Assembly: GCF_002608075.1 (NCBI RefSeq)
Contig: NZ_LAHA01000022.1
Coordinates: forward strand, 1-64,000
From: Nostoc linckia z4
GTDB lineage: Bacteria > Cyanobacteriota > Cyanobacteriia > Cyanobacteriales > Nostocaceae
Reading direction: 5' to 3'
DNA length: 64,000 bases
Below are positions 17,696-27,194 of this stretch, piece after piece. Every line of letters starts with the position of its first letter. The stretch's first letter is position 1. The translations under genes and the position numbers were made by a program. The notes under the pieces are model-generated. The model was not told where the DNA came from, made no database searches, and saw only the letters and a program-made list of their open reading frames with translations.

Positions 17696-18426
17696 ATATC
17701 TTCACATTTGGCAGTTCAGAAATGGAATTAGTGAGAAGTCAAGTCACTTCTTCAGATGAGTTCTGAAAGAGGCTGGTATACAAGGCTTAAAGGCAATGCA
17801 AGGCGATTGAAACTCTAGAACCACGGTCAATACATTTCATTCCCCTCAATTTGTATCTTTTTTATCGGCAATTTGACTACTTGGAAATTTAATAAAAACT
17901 ATTTAGCCTCTATAACCTGGTTTAACACATTCAAAGCTACTCGCTACTCAGTAAATACTCTAAAATAAAAGGTTTAATGCGGCACTTCAAAATTAGCTAG
18001 TAAATATTTTAATTCTCTTAAATGAGAAATTAATTGCAACTATCGCGTTTAATTGCTAGCAGTTGACAACACAAACCATTAGCAGTTGATGAATTTAGCC
18101 AATCTACAAATTATGAGAAGAAGTACTAATTTTTATAAGAAATGTTAAGCTGAATCGGGGTGATGTCCTGGGGATCAAAGTTAAAAGCTGATGCCTTTTA
18201 GCTTCTACTCCTGAAGACAGATGAAAGAAGCAAGGTTTTTGAATAAAAAGCAACTTGACTTTACATTCATAATTACAAAAAATTAACTGTAAAGTTTAGT
18301 AAAAAAATGCTCATTTTCCTAATTAGGTTTTATATACTGAACTTCACTAAATGATTCAGTTTATTCGCAAAAAGCGTAAAAAAACTGAAAATTAAAACTT
18401 GCTGTGTATTTTTGGGAGGAAAAGTC
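17696..18426. other. 730-bp intergenic region between divergent genes
   Basis: AT-rich, with no ORF, tRNA or tandem repeat seen. Short dyads occur near 18181-18206 (TTAAAAGCTGATGCCTTTTAG). The promoters of pilT and the small membrane gene should both lie here. Confidence 0.4.
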
Positions 18427-18801
18427 ATGGTTTCGGCTCAGAGCTCTAATCTAGGAAAGACCTACTCCTTGATGATGATTAAAAGCTTTTTAATATGGAC
18501 TTTCACATTGGCAGTATGCTTGCTGGTTGTCGGTTTCCCATTAGTTGTTTTAATGGCTACGGTCGGATGTCTGTTGTCGATTGTTTTACAATCTGTAATG
18601 CCTGTTAGTGCTGTTTTATTGGTTGCAGGCTGTTTAGTGATGTTCAATGTTCTGGCAGTTGTATTTGCTGCGGGTGTACTAACTGCAAGAGGAGTTCATC
18701 CTAGCGATGTTAAATGGTTAAGCTGGTTGCATGGAGAAGTAGACCAAACGCAGACTACTGTTTATGCATCTTGCCCCTTAACCTGTGAAATCAAAATCTA
18801 A
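18427..18801 (+). CDS. Small membrane protein, unknown function
   Basis: Encodes 124 residues. The ATG at 18427 has GGGAGG eight bases upstream; the longer TTG frame at 18412 is not favoured. Residues about 16-95 are almost wholly hydrophobic and form two to three membrane spans (FLIWTFTLAVCLLVVGFPLVVLMA; SVMPVSAVLLVAGCLVMFNVLAVVFAAG). The last 30 residues are polar. A strong intrinsic terminator follows at 18846. No motif was recognised. Confidence 0.65.
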   Translation: MVSAQSSNLGKTYSLMMIKSFLIWTFTLAVCLLVVGFPLVVLMATVGCLLSIVLQSVMPVSAVLLVAGCLVMFNVLAVVFAAGVLTARGVHPSDVKWLSWLHGEVDQTQTTVYASCPLTCEIKI

Positions 18802-18845
18802 TCATTTCTAGTCATTACAACTAAATTCGACAAACAGAGCGTCTG

Positions 18846-18866
18846 CCCGGTTAAGCCGGGTTTTTT
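18846..18866 (+). terminator. Rho-independent terminator
   Basis: Stem CCCGG (18846-18850) / CCGGG (18856-18860), loop TTAAG, followed by six T. It ends the transcript of the membrane gene 45 bases upstream. Confidence 0.85.
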
Positions 18867-18879
18867 CATTTTAGATGGA

Positions 18880-19105
18880 TGTTGTTGATGGTTGATGGTT
18901 GATGGTTGACGGTTGACTGAGGAGATGAGGGGGATGGCAACGCCTTGGGAAAAGGGGAAAGGTTAATGGTTCGACAAGCTCACCAACCGGGAAAAGGAGG
19001 GATCTTTTTTTTCCTCTTTCCCCCATGCCCTTTGCCCTTTGCCCTTTGCCCTTTGCCCTTTGCCCTTTGCCCTTTGCCCAATGCCCAATGCCCAACGCCC
19101 AATTA
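18880..19105. repeat. Composite spacer repeat, copy 3, with 21-bp module inserted
   Basis: GGTTGATGGTTGAC units, then GAGATGAGGGGGATGGCAAC and GCCTTGGGAAAAGGGG as at 15253. The module GGTTCGACAAGCTCACCAACC follows at 18968-18988 flanked by GGGGAAAGG and GGGAAAAGG. Then GGGATCTTTTTTTTCC and about eight CCCTTTG heptamers complete the block. Confidence 0.9.
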
Positions 19106-19233
19106 AACCAGGTTTTTTCAGGTTTTTTGTGATTTATACTTTGATATTTATGGTTTCTGTGATGATTGGCTGTTGACTATTGACTATTGAGCGTAGACCG
19201 TTGACTATAGCTTTGACAAGTTTCAACGGAAAA

Positions 19234-20346
19234 ATGACTAATCGAAAGCAAGTTTGCATTATTTTGGGTACTCGTCCGGAAGCGATTAAACTAGCTCCGG
19301 TGATTCAGGTATTCCAAAAATGTTCAGATTTTGAATCCCAAGTAATTTTAACTGGACAACATCGTGAAATGGTTGAGCAAGTTATGGATCTGTTTAATAT
19401 CAAAGCAGATTATGACTTGGAAATTATGCAAGCTCAGCAATCTTTAAATGATATTACTTGTCGGAGTTTACAAGGTTTAGAAGCATTATTCCGGCAGAGA
19501 AGACCTGATTTGGTGGTGGTGCAGGGAGATACTACTACAGCTTTTGCCGCAGGTTTAGCAGCTTTTTATCAAAAAATTCCTGTTGGTCATGTAGAAGCCG
19601 GATTAAGAACTGATGATATATTCAATCCTTACCCAGAAGAGGCTAATCGGCGATTGATTTCTCAAATTACTCAGTTGCATTTTGCGCCAACTCCCTGGGC
19701 TGTGGAAAATTTGCAGCGTTCTGGTGTTTTAGGTGAAATTCACTTGACTGGTAACACTGTAATTGATGCTTTGTTGAATGTGGCTGCAACTCAAGTTAAC
19801 TGTGATGTACCGGGCTTAGACTGGAATTCATATCGTGTATTGTTAGCAACGGTACATCGTCGGGAGAATTGGGGAGAACCACTAGAAAGTATTGCGGCGG
19901 GATTTTTACAAATTTTAGACCAGTTTCCTGATACAGCATTGCTGTTACCATTACATCGCAATCCCACAGTGCGAATACCATTACAACAACTTTTAGGAAA
20001 TCATCAGAGAATTTTCTTGACAGAACCTCTCGATTATGGTCAATTAGTGGCAGCGATTGGGCGATCGCACTTATTACTCACTGACTCTGGTGGATTGCAG
20101 GAAGAAGCCCCCAGCTTGGGAAAACCAGTACTAGTTTTAAGAGACACCACAGAAAGACCAGAGGCTGTTACAGCAGGTACAGCCAAACTTGTAGGAACTG
20201 AAAGTAAAAATATTTTTGCAGCTGCTAGCGAGTTACTCAGTAACAAAGCCGCCTATGAAGCAATGGCAAATGCTATTAATCCTTTTGGTGATGGTCATGC
20301 AGCAGAACGCATCTTGGAGATTGTCCAAAAGTACTTGGGTCTTTGA
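19234..20346 (+). CDS. wecB: UDP-N-acetylglucosamine 2-epimerase (non-hydrolysing)
   Basis: Interconverts UDP-GlcNAc and UDP-ManNAc for surface polysaccharide synthesis; cytoplasmic. Motifs of the family: CIILGTRPEAIKLAPVI at the start, VVQGDTTTAFAAGLAAFY, HVEAGLRTDD, PEEANRRLISQITQLHFAPT, LLATVHRRENWGEP, and LLTDSGGLQEEAPSLGKPVLVLRDTTERPE. The 370-residue length from ATG 19234 is normal. The longest frame begins at 19180 inside a GACTATTGACTATTG repeat and is rejected. No other polysaccharide genes adjoin it. Confidence 0.95.
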   Translation: MTNRKQVCIILGTRPEAIKLAPVIQVFQKCSDFESQVILTGQHREMVEQVMDLFNIKADYDLEIMQAQQSLNDITCRSLQGLEALFRQRRPDLVVVQGDTTTAFAAGLAAFYQKIPVGHVEAGLRTDDIFNPYPEEANRRLISQITQLHFAPTPWAVENLQRSGVLGEIHLTGNTVIDALLNVAATQVNCDVPGLDWNSYRVLLATVHRRENWGEPLESIAAGFLQILDQFPDTALLLPLHRNPTVRIPLQQLLGNHQRIFLTEPLDYGQLVAAIGRSHLLLTDSGGLQEEAPSLGKPVLVLRDTTERPEAVTAGTAKLVGTESKNIFAAASELLSNKAAYEAMANAINPFGDGHAAERILEIVQKYLGL

Positions 20347-20718
20347 TTATCAACATCAATTTAAAAAACTAAATTAAACAAAATCCCAAGTTTCTATTTA
20401 TTAGGGTGCATTCTTCAATGCCATAAGCAAATGAAAGCAATTTTGTATAGTACGTTACCTTTATAACGGACTATACGATAGTGCTAATTTATATGAATAT
20501 GATAAGAGTTACGTAATTTATACCATTTTGGATTTTAGATTTTAGATTTTGGATTGTGAAACAGTTAGTAGTAATCGCTTTTGGCTATACATCTGTCGCA
20601 ATCATTTTTCAAATTGGTATTAGAAATAAAAAATCTTTGCAACAGATCCAAAATCTATAGGGGCGCAAAGCTTTACACCCCTACGATACGTCTGTCTGAT
20701 TCTTTTTTCAAATTAGTA
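20347..20718. other. Intergenic region with TTTTGGATTTTAGA repeats
   Basis: Contains TTTTGGATTTTAGATTTTAG units near 20524-20553 and a GGGGCGCAAAGC/CACCCCT dyad near 20660-20684. No gene is recognisable. Confidence 0.5.
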
Positions 20719-21399
20719 TTAAATACCCAGAGCTAATCTAGTTTCAGGGCCGACGATGCCATCTACAAGTAAACCTTTACTTGCTTGAAAATTGCGTACT
20801 TGACGAACAGTTTCTGGCCCGTAAATTCCATCAACTCTTAGGTTACCCAAAGCTGTTTGAACATCTCTGACAAGCTGACCTCTGGAACCAGGAGTGAGAA
20901 TAAATGAACCACCAACCCCACCAGGTCTATTCACAGTCGGACTATTAGGTTTATTACCAACCCATCGGGCAAAAACATATCTACCTGTAGAAAGCCTAGC
21001 GAAACCATTTTCATAACCTTCAATTGCTGGAAGGGGCGTGCCATTTTTTACACAATCTACATAGGAATAGTTAACGCTTGGGCCTGTACGAATACGCAAA
21101 CAACTGCCGTTAGTTCTGACGTATGCTGCAAAAGTGACTTGAATTTGGCTGACAGCAATCAGTAATACACCAACACCAGCTAAAGCTAACCAAGCAGAAG
21201 ATTTAAGAAGTTTTTTCCAATTGAATTTAGACTTGAGGAAATGATATTTACTGTTTGGGGATGCTTGTTTTTTAGTAATAACTACAGAAGATTTCAGAGA
21301 TTTTCGCCAATTAAATTCAGGTTTAGGAAGTTGATATTCAATATTTTTAGATGCCTCTTCTTGAGCAATAAACATGTGGGAATAAGCAAGATATTCCAT
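20719..21399 (-). CDS. Membrane-anchored SH3 / peptidoglycan-binding domain protein
   Basis: Encodes 226 residues from an ATG with AGGAG six bases upstream. Residues 1-65 are a cytoplasmic part with two similar segments (FNWRKSLKSS and FNWKKLLKSS). A membrane span lies at about 69-91 (SAWLALAGVGVLLIAVSQIQVTF). Outside, residues 92-150 form a bacterial SH3-like domain (LRIRTGPSVNYSYVDCVKNGTPL). Residues 160-226 form a PG_binding_1 domain (GQLVRDVQTALGNLRVDGIYGPETVRQVRNFQASKGL). No catalytic domain is visible, so it probably tethers something to, or senses, the cell wall. Confidence 0.85.
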   Translation of the reverse strand: MEYLAYSHMFIAQEEASKNIEYQLPKPEFNWRKSLKSSVVITKKQASPNSKYHFLKSKFNWKKLLKSSAWLALAGVGVLLIAVSQIQVTFAAYVRTNGSCLRIRTGPSVNYSYVDCVKNGTPLPAIEGYENGFARLSTGRYVFARWVGNKPNSPTVNRPGGVGGSFILTPGSRGQLVRDVQTALGNLRVDGIYGPETVRQVRNFQASKGLLVDGIVGPETRLALGI

Positions 21400-21584
21400 A
21401 ATGCGCTCCTGTATATCAAAAAATGAGTACTGACAGAGAATTACTTGGTTTTTCTCTGTATTTATCCTGTGTATATTTTATAGCAATTCTCAGAAAAACT
21501 TTTTTATTGGTAGCAAATTCCTCATTGCTTTTTTCGTCTGTGGAAGCAAGGGAATAGAGAATGGGGAACAGAAAAAACAGGCTT

Positions 21585-21699
21585 AGGGAACTCCAAAAAA
21601 TAAATTGTTCCAATTTAGGTCGTTGACTGTTGACTGTTAACTGTTGACTGCTAACTGTCAACAGTCTTGTGTGGAATATTTTTTTACTTGGAAGTCCCT
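21585..21699. mobile_element. Mini-element A with AGGGAACTCCAA-type ends, cargo GTTGACTGTT repeats
   Basis: Left end AGGGAACTCCAAAAAATAAA (21585-) and right end TTTTTTTACTTGGAAGTCCCT (to 21699) are imperfect inverted repeats. The interior holds GACTGTTGACTGTTAACTG units. Four further elements with these ends occur at 32038, 34858, 37536 and 50601. It is non-coding, and mobility is inferred from structure only. Confidence 0.7.
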
Positions 21700-21868
21700 T
21701 ATCTGGACTGTATTGTGCTAAGAACTGCCCTTAATGCGATGGAATGTTTTTTAAGTTGCAAGTACCTAAAACCCTTACACTCAGTACCAACAGGCAATCA
21801 AGCCTGGGTAAGTCCTGTATACTTTGACTGCAACTTCGCATCATCTCATTGCCAATTACAAAACTAAC

Positions 21869-21990
21869 AGGACTTACGCAAGTGTCACAAAAAATCATTT
21901 TTTTTTGCTTGTAGTAAGGACTTCAGTCCTTATTAGAGGACTAAAGTCCTTACTACAAACTTAAAATAATATGCCAGTTGCGTAAGTCCT
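21869..21990. mobile_element. 122-bp MITE, copy 1
   Basis: Terminal inverted repeats AGGACTTACGCAA and TTGCGTAAGTCCT. Internal hairpin GTAGTAAGGACTTCAGTCC / GGACTAAAGTCCTTACTAC. The bases AACTAAC flank both sides and look like a target duplication. A nearly identical copy lies at 44892-45013. There is no ORF, so it would need a transposase in trans. Confidence 0.88.
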
Positions 21991-22452
21991 AACTAACTTG
22001 CTGTGCTAATGCTGCCAGTAGCATCTATGAACATTTATGAAGACTTGATTTACAAGAATCTTAAGACTTTCTAATATACTACTGTAGCTAGATGCATTTA
22101 CCGTAGTATAGCTAAGGCTAAAAAAGTCCATATCCATGAAAACTTAATAAAAGCAAGTATTTTCTATTACATTTTGGGACTTTTTCTTGCTCAATTTTAG
22201 TTTACATATTTAATTAATTTATGCAACCATAAACAGCATTGGTTTTAACAGTCAACAATTCTCAGATGTAATATTTTGCAAATCATTTTGGATTGCTATA
22301 TAGTGCTTTAATATTAACTGGAATTGACTTTACCAGAGTTGATTAGATAAGTATTTTGCAGAGATTTATCTATTGGTTAACTGCCTGAATAGTTTTAATT
22401 ATAAATAAGGAATTTGTATGGAAAAATAAAGTCTAAATTAAATTTTTTGAAA

Positions 22453-22620
22453 ATGAGTGTAATGCAAACTTTACAGTCTTTCGAGTCTAGAAAATTCCGG
22501 CTATTTTTTAGCGGACAAATGATATCTATGATTGGTAGTTTTATGGCAGAAACTACCACTGCATGGTTAGTTTATTCTTTAGCAAATATAGTGTGGCAAA
22601 GTTATATTAAAGTTGCATAG
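22453..22620 (+). pseudogene. N-terminal fragment of a major-facilitator exporter
   Basis: The 55 residues include TLQSFESRKFRLFFSGQMISMIGSFMAETTTAWLVYSLANIVWQ, which matches the first helix region of EntS-like MFS exporters (RxFRLFFxGQxISxIGSxM). The match stops at LAN and the frame ends 12 codons later. The normal 400-residue protein is missing its other 11 helices. Nothing of the rest was seen downstream, so this is a remnant left by deletion or insertion. Confidence 0.75.
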
Positions 22621-22690
22621 CTATAGAATAATTTATTTGATATAAATTATTGAAAAACCATTCTATTAGACTGAAAATTGATTCAATAAT

Positions 22691-23728
22691 ATGAAGTACA
22701 ACCAACTTGGTAATAGTGACTTAAAAGTTTCTGAAATTTGTCTGGGCACCATGACCTATGGACAGCAAAACACCATCGAAGAAGCGCACCAGCAGCTAGA
22801 TTATTCTATTGGTGAAGGAGTCAATTTTATTGATGCGGCTGAGATGTATCCAGTCCCTACAAGTGCTGAAACTTATGGATTAACTGAGACTTACATTGGT
22901 GAATGGTTAAAGCATCAACAAAGGGATAAACTTATTGTCGCTACTAAAATTGCAGGGCCTGGTAGAGGCTTTAAATGGGTACGTGGTGGAGCCAAAGCAA
23001 TTGACCGCGATAATATTAAACAAGCTGTAGATGATAGCCTTAAAAGATTACAAACAGATTATATAGATTTGTACCAAATTCACTGGCCCGATCGCTACGT
23101 GCCACGATTCGGACAAACAGTTTTCGATCCAACTCAAGTAGGCGAAACAGTTACCATTGCCGAACAGCTAGAAGTTTTCCGCGATGTCATTAACGCAGGG
23201 AAAATTCGCTATATCGGTTTGAGTAATGAAACTCCTTGGGGAGTCACCCAGTTTAGTAACATTGCCAAACAGTTAGGATTGCCCAAAGTTGTTTCCATTC
23301 AAAATGCTTACAATTTACTCAATCGAGTATTTGACGGACACTTAGCAGAAGCAGTTTATTACGAACAAATTGGATTACTAGCGTATAGTCCTTTAGCATT
23401 TGGCTTTTTAACTGGCAAATATTTAAACGGCAAACCAGAGAAAGCAAGAGTAAGTTTGTTTGAAAATTTTGGTCAGCGCTATCTGAAACCAAAAGTAAAT
23501 GAAGCAGTAAAAGCTTATGTGGATATTGCCAAGCGCCATCAACTGAGTCCAGCACATCTAGCTTTAGCATTTGTGCGGAGTCGTTGGTTTGTGGCTAGCA
23601 CAATTATTGGTGCCACAACACTCGAACAACTCAAAGAAAATCTCCAAAGTGTCGATGTAGTTCTCGACAAAGACATTTTAGAAGAATTGGATAAGGTTCA
23701 TACACAGTCACCGAACCCAGCGCCGTAA
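22691..23728 (+). CDS. Tas-like NADP(H)-dependent aldo/keto reductase
   Basis: Encodes 345 residues. It begins MKYNQLGNSDLKVSEICLGTMTYG, then FIDAAEMYPVPTSAETYGLTE, which is characteristic of the Tas subgroup (MYPVP). Catalytic Asp and Tyr are in DAAEMY, Lys in VATKIAG and His in YQIHWPD. The late motif STIIGATTLEQLKEN binds the cofactor phosphate. It starts a run of three same-strand genes (with the ASST-like gene and GST), separated by spacer repeats, so co-transcription is doubtful. The substrate is unknown. Confidence 0.88.
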   Translation: MKYNQLGNSDLKVSEICLGTMTYGQQNTIEEAHQQLDYSIGEGVNFIDAAEMYPVPTSAETYGLTETYIGEWLKHQQRDKLIVATKIAGPGRGFKWVRGGAKAIDRDNIKQAVDDSLKRLQTDYIDLYQIHWPDRYVPRFGQTVFDPTQVGETVTIAEQLEVFRDVINAGKIRYIGLSNETPWGVTQFSNIAKQLGLPKVVSIQNAYNLLNRVFDGHLAEAVYYEQIGLLAYSPLAFGFLTGKYLNGKPEKARVSLFENFGQRYLKPKVNEAVKAYVDIAKRHQLSPAHLALAFVRSRWFVASTIIGATTLEQLKENLQSVDVVLDKDILEELDKVHTQSPNPAP

Positions 23729-23734
23729 GGGTGG

Positions 23735-23860
23735 GGCATGGGGCAAAGGGCAAAGGGTAAAGGGTAAAGGGTAAAGGGTAAAAAAAGATCCCTCCTTTAC
23801 CCGGTTGGTGAGCTTGTCGAACCATTAACCTTTCCCCTTTTCCCAAGGCGTTGCCATCTC
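23735..23860. repeat. Composite spacer repeat, copy 4 (inverted), with 21-bp module inserted
   Basis: GGGCAAA/GGGTAAA heptamers, then AAAAAAGATCCCTCC, then GGTTGGTGAGCTTGTCGAACC (23803-23823), then CCTTTCCCCTTTTCCCAAGG and CGTTGCCATC. It is the inverted counterpart of the block at 18919-19080, including the inserted module. Confidence 0.9.
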
Positions 23861-23894
23861 CCCAGTCATCAACTAAACATTTACCAGGTAGGAT

Positions 23895-25022
23895 ATGACT
23901 TTTACAGCAACGTTGGTTGACCAAAATACTATTCGTCGTCGAGGTACTGGTTTAAAAGCTTACAACCTTGAAAAAGCCTTCAAAGGATACACACTTTTTG
24001 CGCCTCTAACAGGACAAGGTGAAGTTTACCTGTTGAATCTGGAAGGAGAAGTAGTACACCAGTGGAATCTGCCATATCCACCGGGTTTATATGGTTATCT
24101 TTTGCCTAATGGTAATCTCTTTTATAACGGTAAGACGCCAGCAGAAGAACCACTGCGTTTTGCTTTGTGGGGTGCATTCAAAAGTGGGGTTGTGTTAGAA
24201 GCAGATCCTAAAGGGAATATTATTTGGGAATATAAGCATCCAGACCACCATCACGATGGACGCAGGCTAGCCAATGGCAACACGATTATCCTTGCCATTG
24301 AAAAAATACCCCAGTCTTTGGTTCCCCGTATTAAAGGTGGTGTAGCGGGTACAGAAGCCAATGGTGATATCTATGCTGATGTGCTTTATGAAGTGACTCC
24401 AGCACATGAAATTGTTTGGACTTGGCACGCTTGGGAACATCTCGACCCAGATAAATTTACGATTACTCCCCAGGATCATCGACACGAATGGACTCACGGA
24501 AATACCGTAGGTGAACTCGCCGACGGCAATATTATTGTGAGCTTTCGTAATATATCCACAGTTGTGATTATCGATCGCCAAACCGGAGAAATCATCTGGA
24601 CGCTGGGTGATGACGTACTAGCACAGCAGCATTTCCCCAACGAATTAGCTAACGGCAATATCCTGATTTTCGATAATGGCGCACATCGCCGTCATACTGC
24701 TCTCAATTTCTCCCGTGTGATTGAAGTCAACCGTCAAACAAAAGAGATAGTGTGGGAATATACCGATAGCCCTCCCCAAAATTTCTTTAGTTCCTACATA
24801 TCAGGAGCGCAACGTTTAGCAAATGGCAATACCTTAATTACAGAAGGTGCTTACGGCCGGATATTCGAGGTGACAACTACAGGAGAAATTGTTTGGGAGT
24901 ATGTCAACCCTCATTTTGCATCTCGGAATATTCCAGGTGAGAAATCGCCTGTCAGTCGTGGCGAACAAAATACAGTTTTCCGTGCTTTTCGTTATGCACC
25001 GGAAGAAATACCCTGGCTTTAA
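23895..25022 (+). CDS. Arylsulfotransferase (ASST)-like beta-propeller protein
   Basis: Encodes 375 residues. Repeated blade motifs are visible: GEVVHQWNLPYPPGLYGYLLPNGNLF, GNIIWEYKHPDHHHDGRRLANGNTI, HEIVWTWHAWEHLDP, GEIIWTLGDD, KEIVWEYTDSPP and GEIVWEYVNPH, each with the L-x-NGNxL pattern. This is the six-bladed propeller of the aryl-sulfate sulfotransferase family. The DHHHDG and HEWTHGN histidines could serve as the sulfuryl-transfer site. No signal peptide is seen, whereas enterobacterial ASST is periplasmic, so a cytoplasmic role or a non-sulfotransferase function is possible. Confidence 0.75.
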   Translation: MTFTATLVDQNTIRRRGTGLKAYNLEKAFKGYTLFAPLTGQGEVYLLNLEGEVVHQWNLPYPPGLYGYLLPNGNLFYNGKTPAEEPLRFALWGAFKSGVVLEADPKGNIIWEYKHPDHHHDGRRLANGNTIILAIEKIPQSLVPRIKGGVAGTEANGDIYADVLYEVTPAHEIVWTWHAWEHLDPDKFTITPQDHRHEWTHGNTVGELADGNIIVSFRNISTVVIIDRQTGEIIWTLGDDVLAQQHFPNELANGNILIFDNGAHRRHTALNFSRVIEVNRQTKEIVWEYTDSPPQNFFSSYISGAQRLANGNTLITEGAYGRIFEVTTTGEIVWEYVNPHFASRNIPGEKSPVSRGEQNTVFRAFRYAPEEIPWL

Positions 25023-25143
25023 GGGTATTGGAATATGGGGCATGGGGCATGGGGTATGGGGAGAATTAAAAATTAGCTCTTTACCGCCTGTCTTCCATCT
25101 CTCTAGGTTCTAGGAGCAAATCTAATTCACAAAGGAACTTAAA

Positions 25144-25815
25144 ATGGCTGAAATCAAATTATACAGTGCAGTTGTTTGTCCTTACGCTCACCGTACTCGG
25201 TTGGTACTTCAAGAAAAAGGCGTTGATTTCGATTTGATTGAAATCGATTTGCAGAATCCACCGGAAGGTTTTAGAAAAATTTCCCCTTATGGTAAAGTTC
25301 CGGCAATCACTCATAATGACCAGCGAGTTTGGGAATCAGCAATCATCAACGAGTATCTAGATGAGGTATTTCCGAATCCGCCTCTGTTACCCAGCGATCC
25401 TATTGCTAAAGCACAAGCTCGCATTTGGATTGATTTTGCTAATACCAGATTTGTTTCTGCTTTTTCTAACCTGCTGCGAAGTTCAGATGTCCAAAAACAA
25501 GAAGAAGCTAAACAGGAGCTATACAAACACCTGGAATTTATTGAAAACGAAGGTCTAGGAAAACTATCTGGGGAAGGCCCTTACTGGTTTGGTGAATCCA
25601 TTAGTTTGGTAGATTTAACCTATTTCCCTTGGTTTGAACGTTGGGGCGCACTCAAGGAGTATCGTGGTTTTAGTTTACCCAGTGAATTTACGCGTGTGAA
25701 ACAATGGAAGCACGCCCTCAAAGAGCGTGAATCTGTGAAAGCGATCGCTAACTCCAAAGAATTTTACATCCAGCGATATGCTAGATTCGCTGCACCTACT
25801 CCTGTTGGTGTTTAA
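25144..25815 (+). CDS. Glutathione S-transferase, Cys-type
   Basis: Encodes 223 residues with the thioredoxin-fold N-terminal domain (IKLYSAVVCPYAHRTRLVLQEKGVDF). The active site is CPYA at 12-15, which points to an omega/lambda-like, Cys-dependent GST doing thiol transfer or reductive reactions. GKVPAITH and WESAIINEYLDEVFP are glutathione-binding motifs. The all-helical C-terminal domain starts at about residue 85. AAAGGA precedes the ATG. Confidence 0.9.
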   Translation: MAEIKLYSAVVCPYAHRTRLVLQEKGVDFDLIEIDLQNPPEGFRKISPYGKVPAITHNDQRVWESAIINEYLDEVFPNPPLLPSDPIAKAQARIWIDFANTRFVSAFSNLLRSSDVQKQEEAKQELYKHLEFIENEGLGKLSGEGPYWFGESISLVDLTYFPWFERWGALKEYRGFSLPSEFTRVKQWKHALKERESVKAIANSKEFYIQRYARFAAPTPVGV

Positions 25816-25924
25816 TCAATAGGATTTACACAAAGGTTATTTGTTGGAAGTGAATGTGAGGCGGTAAGGGTGCATAGAATATTTCGAGTTCAAAAAGATA
25901 CCCTTGTAGTTCGCCAAGTCAACT

Positions 25925-26015
25925 TAGCTCTTTAAAGGGGAAAGGGGAAAAGGGTAAGGGGTAAAGGGAAAAGGTTTTGATTTTTTCCCCCTTCCCCTTT
26001 ACCCTTTTCCCAGTC
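25925..26015. repeat. GGGGAAAGG / CCCTTTTCCC palindromic spacer block
   Basis: A purine half of GGGGAAAAGGG units, TTTTGATTTTTT, and a pyrimidine half. The convergent GST and ABC-ATPase genes end on either side, so it could act as a two-way terminator. Confidence 0.75.
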
Positions 26016-26054
26016 CAAACCCAGCAATTTTGGGTTGCCAGATTACTAGCCGCC

Positions 26055-27140
26055 TCACATTTGCCTCTTAACAAGAGCATGACCAGATTGAACATCGAAC
26101 CAGTGAAGATCTTCACAAGGCAATGCCAATGTAATATCCTCGTTATTCCAATTTTGGTCTGTTGGTAGTAAAGCACGTACTGTAATCGCTTCGGTTTGGG
26201 AACCTTCAACTCTGACACTTACTAAATAATGCATACCCAAGTTTTCCACTAGATACACTTTCCCTTGGATAATCTGGGTATCTCCTGGTTGAGCAATGCG
26301 GACATTTTCTGGGCGGATTCCTAAAACAATCTGGGGTGGTACAGTAGGCAAATTTGGCAGAGGTATTTGGAAGTTACCCAGTGTGGCGGATTTTTCGTTA
26401 CAAGGTAGAGTGAGTAAATTCATTTGTGGACTACCAACAAATCCAGCCACAAATAAATTAGCTGGATGGTTATAGATGAGTTCGGGCGGGTCTAGTTGCT
26501 GGACATAACCATCGTTAAGCAAAGCTACTTTCGTAGAAAGTGTCATTGCTTCTGTTTGGTCGTGGGTGACATAAACCACTGGAACTTTTTGAACGGCAAA
26601 AATTTGCTTGAGGTCGGCTCTAACTCGTTCTCGCAGCAGTGCATCCAGGTTACTTAATGGTTCATCCAACAGATAGACATCGGCATTACGCACCAAAGCA
26701 CGACCGACTGCAACCCGTTGGCGTTGACCTCCAGACATCTGACCTGGCTTACGGTTCATTAACTCTGTTAATCCTAGAACTTCTGACACCTGTGCCACTC
26801 GCTGTTTAATTTCTGCTGATGGTACTTTTTTAAGCTTGAGTCCAGAAGCGAGGTTTTCGTACACTGTCATGTGGGGATAGAGTGCATAGCTTTGAAATAC
26901 CATCGCAATGTTGCGATCGCCTGCTCCTTTATGGGTGACATCCACCTCGCCAATCTTTATTTGACCGCGAGTCGGTTCTTCAAGACCTGCAATCATCCGA
27001 AGGACGGTGGATTTGCCACACCCAGAAGGGCCGAGTAAAGTCAAAAACTCATCATTATCTACTGTTAAACTAATGTCTTTGACAGGGACGACTTTGGAAG
27101 TATAGGTTTTATTTAAGTTTTTGAGTTCGAGTTTAGCCAT
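26055..27140 (-). CDS. Carbohydrate ABC transporter ATPase (MalK/UgpC type)
   Basis: Encodes 361 residues. Walker A GPSGCGKST at 37-45, Q-loop VFQSYALYPHM at about 81-91, signature MSGGQRQRVAVGRAL at 135-149, Walker B VYLLDEPLSNLD at 155-166 and the H-loop VTHDQTEAM at 191-199 are all intact. The C-terminal ~120 residues form the regulatory beta domain of the CUT1 family (LGIRPENVRIA). The two permeases and the binding protein lie upstream on the same strand. A 300-bp repeat-filled gap separates it from the permease at 27440, so it may have its own promoter. Confidence 0.93.
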   Translation of the reverse strand: MAKLELKNLNKTYTSKVVPVKDISLTVDNDEFLTLLGPSGCGKSTVLRMIAGLEEPTRGQIKIGEVDVTHKGAGDRNIAMVFQSYALYPHMTVYENLASGLKLKKVPSAEIKQRVAQVSEVLGLTELMNRKPGQMSGGQRQRVAVGRALVRNADVYLLDEPLSNLDALLRERVRADLKQIFAVQKVPVVYVTHDQTEAMTLSTKVALLNDGYVQQLDPPELIYNHPANLFVAGFVGSPQMNLLTLPCNEKSATLGNFQIPLPNLPTVPPQIVLGIRPENVRIAQPGDTQIIQGKVYLVENLGMHYLVSVRVEGSQTEAITVRALLPTDQNWNNEDITLALPCEDLHWFDVQSGHALVKRQM

Positions 27141-27194
27141 TTTTTTAGTTGTCAGCGATCGGTGGTCAGTTTTGAGTTTTTAGAAGGTAGTGGT

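Noticed and set aside
21416..21661. 81-codon minus-strand frame with a hydrophobic middle
   Set aside because: Its start lies in GTTGACTG repeats of mini-element A and it has no ribosome site.
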